Assembly (NCBI GenBank): GCA_033296885.1
Contig: MU864004.1
Coordinates: 1 to 64,000, forward strand
Source of the DNA: Triangularia verruculosa
Lineage: Eukaryota; Ascomycota; Sordariomycetes; Sordariales; Podosporaceae
Direction of reading: 5' to 3'
Length of the DNA stretch: 64,000 nt
The stretch's first letter is position 1; every line of letters begins with the position of its first letter. A program made the translations under genes and the position numbers. The notes beneath the pieces are model-generated. The model made no database searches. It was not told the DNA's origin and worked only from the letters and a program-made list of their open reading frames with translations. Below are positions 58,613 to 64,000 of this stretch, in pieces.

Positions 58613-60323
58613 ATGATTATCGACGGCGAGAAGTGGGCTTGCGAGGCCTGTGTGCGGGGCCATCGGGTCAGCAACTGCCAGCACCATGGTGAGTAAATTT
58701 TGCCTTGTTTCTTTTTCGACATGGACAATTCTCTGCAGATGCCATATACTAGTTTCCTGCTTGCTGTTCTGCATGCACATATGCATAACTACGTATTCTA
58801 CCGCTTGGCTGAGCCCGGTTGCTGCCGAGGGTCGCCGGAACATCTCGCAGCAACAGCAACAACGAAGGCCAGCCCCTGAGTGGCTGCCCCTCACCTACTC
58901 CAACATTTTATTTTGTGTCGTCCCTCATCTCCAACTTTCTCAATGTTCCATGTCGTTGTCGTGGGGCAGTCAGTGCTAACAGCTAGCTGTGCGACAACAG
59001 ATCGGCCACTCCAGCACATCAACAAGAAGGGAAGGCCGGTGTCGCAATGTCAGCACTGCCGCGCCATGCGCAAGTCCCGCGCAGCCCATGTCAAGTGCGA
59101 CTGCGGCGAGAAGACACACAAGTGTATTCACTTGAGACCCATGATTGAGGGTCACAAGGGTGAGCATTGTCACGTCTGACTGATCCAGGCCTTTGCTCCC
59201 TCTGACTCGTAACATCTTCCTTACAGAGAGCTGCTGCTGTCACCATGGCGGCCGCTGCACCTGTTGCCACAAGAAGGAGACGCCCCCGCTCGAGACAGTC
59301 CCCGAGTCGGATTCCAACAACACTGCTGCCTCGCAGATCAAGAGCTCCAAGCTGAGCTCACGAGTACGACGCCGCGCCAACACCACTAGCTCGGACGGCA
59401 TGCTCGCCTTTGACGCGAACGGCCACCCCAAGCCAACCTACAAGCTCAGCAAGACCTCGCAGAAAGGCGGCAACTACCAGCTCAGTAGGGTCAACTCGAT
59501 GCACAGCACAGGAAGCATGGGGGACCGCTCCATGGACGGTTTTCTCGGAGACATCGAAACTCATGGCACCACCACGTCCGCAACCGAAAGCATCAGCGGT
59601 GACAGCATGGCGCCATCGCAGCACAGCAGGTCGGAAGCTACTTCGCCTCTAATGACAGGCTCGTCGTCTTTTACGCACCTCAACGGCCAGTTGCCGCCTC
59701 TTGACCTTTCGCAGATCAAGTTTCCCCCGTACGTCCCCAACCACGCCGAGTTTTTCGGCAACATGTCGGACCACGAGCAGCCTATATTCAGCGCTGGCCT
59801 GAGTGCCGCCTCGGTCGATTGGAACCACTACGAGGGCCTGGAATTTGCTCGCGAAAACAACCACGACTTCGCGCCCTCCAGCTACAGCCAACCACAGAGC
59901 TACGGCGGATTTGAGTTTCCCGGATCGGAGCAGCTCACCATGACGACAACCACGTCCAACTCCGGCGAGGTTTCCGAGGTTGAGGATTTCCTGACAAACC
60001 CGTTGGATGATTTTGACGCGTACCAGAGCACCTTCCCCACGGGCGGGTTCCTCGGACCTACCCACAACATGATGGGAAGCGCAGATCTCGGCAGCCTCGA
60101 GTATGACGAGCTAGGCTTCATGAAGAAGACTAGCGCCAAGTTTATGAACGCCACCTCATCCATGGCCGGAGATGACCCGACCCTTCTTGCCAGTGCCGCC
60201 TCGGGCTTCGGCGGTTTCGCGTTGGAGGATGAACCATTTTGGATGAACGACTATCACGGAGTTCCAAACATGACGGACTCCCCCACAGAAAACATGGGAA
60301 CTTTCTGGGCCGAGGCCCAATGA
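58613..60323 (+). CDS. copper-fist transcription factor (GRISEA/Cuf1/Mac1 type)
   Basis: Copper-responsive nuclear activator. Exons 58613-58688, 59001-59159 and 59227-60323 (introns 312 and 67 nt) give 443 aa. The N-terminal copper fist has the zinc ligands Cys10, Cys13, Cys22 and His24 and the minor-groove KKGRP motif (34-38), followed by a Cys-rich stretch (QCQHCRAMRKSR, KCDCGEKTHKC) and a compact cysteine cluster after intron 2 (ESCCCHHGGRCTCCHKK), likely copper-binding. The rest is Ser/Thr-rich and acidic near the C-terminus (VEDFLTNPLDDFD), an activation region. The fungal relatives GRISEA and Mac1 drive high-affinity copper uptake. Intron 1 is unusually long and interrupts the copper fist. 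Confidence 0.93.
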
Positions 60324-62425
60324 CCAGCGAGTGACGCATAAGCACACCAACACGCGGGCACTCGCGCCTACAGCTACGCACGCACCCAGTATACGACGAC
60401 GACTTTTCGGATAGATTGACGACGAAACGTTGCGACGGATTTCTTGCCTTGCTCGGATACCCCAAACGCTTATAGATTTGGATGACAGCGATGGTTTCAA
60501 AGCGGCGGCGAAATATGTGTTTGGAGATTTCTTTTTGCATAATTGGTTTTTTCTTGGTTTACCTATATCATATACTCTCGTTGATTGGGGGTGGCTCTAG
60601 AAGTCTTGATACTTCACGGCGGGCGCTGGTGGGAAATTTGTCTTGTTTGCTTTTTTTTCTTCTTTTTTGTTTTTTTTTGTTTTGGGCATGAAAGAAACAC
60701 AAAAGACGACATGAATTCGTTTCTCTGGCAGGATCATGATCTACAAGATGGACCTACTTTTTTTCTTTTCGACTCGCCCTTGGCTTTTTGTTTCTGGCTG
60801 TTTTCATGGTGGTGGGTGGGCTATTTGACAGCACAAAGTCGCATTTTCAAACCGGTTTTTTGAATTGGGTGTTTTTGACATGGCATTTAAAAGAGACGAT
60901 AAAAAAGTTCTTGGTGGCACAATTCGCTTTTTACACATCACATTGAAGACTTTGGAGGGTGTTTGGCTTTTTTCCTTTTTTTTCTCTGGCTTCTGAATTA
61001 CTTGACGTTGGAAATACCTATATGTGAGGGCCCTCTGTTATGCGCATCACCTTTGTTATCACTTCACTTCTCGAGTAAATATTTGAAACAACACTTTATT
61101 TTGCTATTCAACTTGTGTTCATATTACATCATCCTTTTTGTGCTTATTTTTGCAATATTACCACTAGCTGTCGGATTTTGATGCAAGCAAGCGATCCACC
61201 CAGCCAGCGAGTGTCTTTGGTATTGCACGCAGATAGTTTCTAGGACTTCCAAACAACTAGCCTCCGAATCTCTTCCGTATCTGAAGCCAAGCCCGGCAAG
61301 TCTCATAGCCTGGGATATGGCACGAGAGTTTAGGTCATCGTTTACCCAACTAGTCTTGGTAGAGATAGTCAACGTGCCCTGTCCTGGCGAGAGAAATCGG
61401 CAGAAGGAGGCAGTTCTTTTGACGTGTGCCTATGGGTGGCGGTAGTTGTAAAGGGCTTGCGTCAACTGTGTAATGCCAAGTGGTTGTTACGTTACGACAC
61501 AGCTCTCACAGTCAACGCCTGGCTTTGCTGGTGGTATTACATGACACATTTGTTCAGCCATCTAGCATATCTCTGCCTCATCACTGTCGCACTGCCCTTG
61601 TCGTCGTGATTGTCGTCGGCCCGTCTCCCAATTCCTCTTTCGTGGCTGGCAAGATGGAGACAAGGCAGCGCGAAACCCTTAAACCCTTGGCCAACATTCC
61701 CTGTCGATCTTCGATCAGATAAGAAGCTGAAGTGGTTCTGCGGACCCCCAGAGCCCGAAGGAACGAAAGCGAGGAAGGGAAACCCTTTCCTCGGCCCGAA
61801 CATCCATCTACCCTTTCCCTTGACTTTTTCTTTTCGGGTTTGGTCTACTTCCCACTTTCCGATCTGTCTGAAGGGGCGAGGGAAGAAAGGGAAAAGGAAA
61901 AAGATCCACCAACGATACGATAGCTCAGGTACACTTGCATCTTGCATCTGCATAAGTGCCAGTATTTTTGCTTGCCATCCCCCTTGACGGCGGCACGACG
62001 AGACATCAAATCCACAACAAATGACCGACATTGACACGGTGACATGCGGATTTCAGAGGAGAGAACCTGAGCCGCCGTTGCCGAACAGCAACCATCGACA
62101 ACTGCAACCACGCCGGGCCAGCCGCTTATAGAAAGAACCAAAGACACATGGGAACAAACAGCTACCAACCAAGTCATTCCCACTTCCTCGCCCAGGCTTT
62201 GCCCTTCCTGCTGCTGCTGTCTCCCAAAAAGAAAATCCCGTTGCGCAAAGCGGGGTTCAAACAAATTCTCCAAAAATGTCGTTATCATCTTGAACTCCTC
62301 TCCACGTGCCCGCTCCTCCGATCTCTCGTCATTGACCAGGGATCGCTTCCCCACACCCAAGTCCAATGGTCCTTTTTAGGTCTTCCGTGCTCACGACCCT
62401 GGCGCGCAAAACTTACCCCTCCGTC
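60324..62425. other. 3' region and intergenic, nothing recognised
   Basis: It begins with the T-rich 3' UTR of the copper-fist gene (runs of T near 60645-60690 and 60970-60985). No gene is supportable up to MITE copy C; overlapping open frames around 61540-62370 on both strands lack protein features. Confidence 0.45.
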
Positions 62426-62430
62426 GCAGT

Positions 62431-62786
62431 CACGCCGTGGACAAAATAATTGGTACTGCAAGCCAGGATCACACCTTAAAAATAGTAGAAAATGCCTATT
62501 AAATATCTTCTTCCGGCTTATTACTATCTTTTAACACGGTAAAAATATCTTTCAAAGTGTTTTTAATATCTTTCAAGGCTTATTAACTATCTTTTAAGGC
62601 CTTTGATTTATTTTTAAGCCTTTTAACTATCTTTGAAAGCCTTTTGATTTTTTTTAAGCCTTTCAACTATCTTTTAAGGCCTTTCAACTATCTTTTAAAG
62701 CCTTTTAACTATCTTTTAAGGCCTTTTAATCATCTTTCAATATTGTATTCCCACTTTGCAGTGCCAGTTATTTTGTCCAGGACGTG
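62431..62786 (+). mobile_element. MITE copy C (5-bp TSD GCAGT)
   Basis: 356-bp element, closely similar to copy A over both ends. The left end CACGCCGTGGACAAAATAA pairs with the right end reverse complement CACGTCCTGGACAAAATAA; over 31 bp the inverted repeats differ at four positions. The target-site duplication is GCAGT at 62426-62430 and 62787-62791. It has the same internal AT-rich array, with fewer units than A. It has no open frame for a transposase. Confidence 0.95.
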
Positions 62787-62791
62787 GCAGT

Positions 62792-64000
62792 CAAGCCGGC
62801 GCTTGCCCGCCCTGCCCGAGGCCACTCCGAGGAAACCCCCCCTCCTCACGATAGCCTCCGGAGGGATCGGCGATCATCTCCATCGCATGAAACCATTTAA
62901 CGCGAGTTTACAGGGATTTCTTTTTGTCTGTCACTTTTGCAAATCATCGTTCGATAATGCACGCCCCCAACCAATACCCGCAGTCGGGGGGTCAGGACCA
63001 GATATGGTATTATTGCCCCGAGAAATATTTACTTTGTACGAAGTAACCCCCCATGCTCTGGTAGGTATATGGGCCCCATCCGCTCCGGCATTTGACAGAA
63101 GAAGAAACAAAAACACACAAGACAGGACCCTGATGACTTCATCACTGCTGCTGCATTGGAAGAAATCTGAGATCGTGATCGGAGGCTTGGTTGGAACCAC
63201 ATACCGAGAGAGCCGACCATAATTCCCAAACGAGGAAGAAGAGGACGGGGAGCAAGAAGTCCGGGCGAAGGCCGAGGTTGAGTGAAAACGAGCCGGATGA
63301 ATGTATCTCCAACCCTAACCCTATTCTCGAGCAGATCATCTCGGTTAGAATGGGAGACTTAGAACAACGATGTCGTCAAAAAGTGGCGTCTTAGGGAAAA
63401 AGCTGGAGAATGAAAAGAATAGTTTTATGCTTATACTTTTCCTCTTGAAGAGTCCAAGTGCCATGATGCTGGTTACAATGGCAGCAAATAATTTTGGCTG
63501 AGTGGAAAGAACCTAGATACAGACCATCACAGGCCCTAACCCTAGCCACATTCCCAGCCACATCCAGAGGAACAAGCCACCCCCTTACGCCCCTGAGTAA
63601 GCCCTGGGTGCGTTGGAGCCGGAGCCGAATTCAGCGTTGTGTATAGGAAGTGCAGAGACAGACACACTTGTATCTGTGCTCCGAAGCTTTTAACATAGGT
63701 GATCAAAAAAGCGGTGGCCATACTCACTTTGTAATTCAGGAAAAGATCTTTCTAGAAAAGCTTATCACATTGAGCTGCGGTGAATTGAACGCTCTAGAAG
63801 CGCTCTCTCGCGTCTGCCACACAAGTCTTCACAATCGGTTCTCTTAGATCAAGAACCGGCTCTCCATTTTTCTCTTGGATAGGCACATCATTACACCGCT
63901 CTTCCACTGGACATAATTTACATCTTTCATCCTGCACCTGATACGTATCTAACAGTCCTCTTGGTCTGGTTTCCCGGGTTCACCACATCCACCACCTTTT
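62792..64000. other. right edge, nothing recognised
   Basis: No supported gene. Two short spots contain the CCCTAACCCTA-type hexamer pair (about 63312-63323 and 63534-63545), like the fungal telomere motif but far too short to be a telomere. A gene beginning outside the window cannot be excluded. Confidence 0.4.

Noticed and set aside
61537..62366. Overlapping minus-strand open frames of 166 and 173 codons
   Set aside because: They overlap each other and an opposite-strand frame, are rich in Ser/Phe runs from CT-rich DNA, and match no family I know.

Overview
The window looks like a chromosomal segment of a filamentous ascomycete, most likely a Sordariomycete. The reasons are many short introns (about 50-90 nt) with GT..AG ends and CTAAC/CTGAC branch sites, protein families typical of that class (GRISEA-type copper-fist factor, fungal phytochrome, GH71, PL4, AA8, cytochrome c heme lyase), and an extremely AT-rich block at the left edge with the look of repeat-induced point mutation (RIP). 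The species cannot be named from the sequence. All exon structures below were worked out by hand from reading frames and splice signals; in every multi-exon model the exons sum to a whole number of codons.

Layout. 1-1.9 kb: AT-rich, RIP-like, gene-free DNA ending in a CT tract. 2.4-3.3 kb: a small secreted DUF8021-type protein. 3.8-11.5 kb (-): TOR kinase, 2496 aa in four exons, divergent from RTF2 (12.2-13.1 kb, +). 13.2-15.1 kb (-): glucosidase II beta subunit, divergent from a GCIP/cyclin-D1-binding-type protein (15.6-16.8 kb, +). 17.6-17.8 kb: a minisatellite. 18.3-19.5 kb (+): an unrecognised two-TM membrane protein. 19.9-21.5 kb (-): an RRM nucleolar protein, Nop8/NOL8-like. 22.4-22.7 kb (+): a small Cys-Pro-rich protein. 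23.3-24.4 kb (-): cytochrome c heme lyase. 24.9-27.1 kb (-): a mitochondrial UbiB/ABC1 kinase-like protein. 28.0-29.7 kb (-): cytosolic-type GH71 alpha-1,3-glucanase. 30.6-31.0 kb (+): ribosomal protein eS28. 32.3-34.0 kb (+): PL4 rhamnogalacturonan lyase. 35.3-36.5 kb (+): secreted M28 aminopeptidase. 36.7-38.6 kb (-): MFS sugar porter. 39.3-40.1 kb (-): stand-alone AA8 cytochrome. 43.1-47.7 kb (+): phytochrome histidine kinase. 48.3-49.6 kb (-): ketopantoate reductase. 49.6-58.6 kb: about 9 kb with no supportable gene. 58.6-60.3 kb (+): copper-fist transcription factor. 60.3-64 kb: no gene.

The most novel signal is a family of three short non-autonomous inverted-repeat elements (MITEs) at 27424-27823, 42099-42332 and 62431-62786. 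They begin CACG and end CGTG, have terminal inverted repeats of about 31 bp, carry an internal array of AT-rich units of about 22 bp, and each is flanked by its own perfect 5-bp target-site duplication (ACTGT, TCCTC, GCAGT). The middle copy is inverted. One copy lies between the UbiB gene and GH71, and one lies about 0.76 kb upstream of the phytochrome start.

The genes do not form one pathway. Housekeeping genes (TOR, RTF2, glucosidase II, heme lyase, UbiB, eS28, ketopantoate reductase) alternate with genes for plant polymer or cell-wall attack and uptake between 28 and 40 kb (GH71, PL4, M28, sugar porter, AA8), and with light and copper sensing on the right. No secondary-metabolite cluster, tRNA, rRNA or CRISPR array was recognised.
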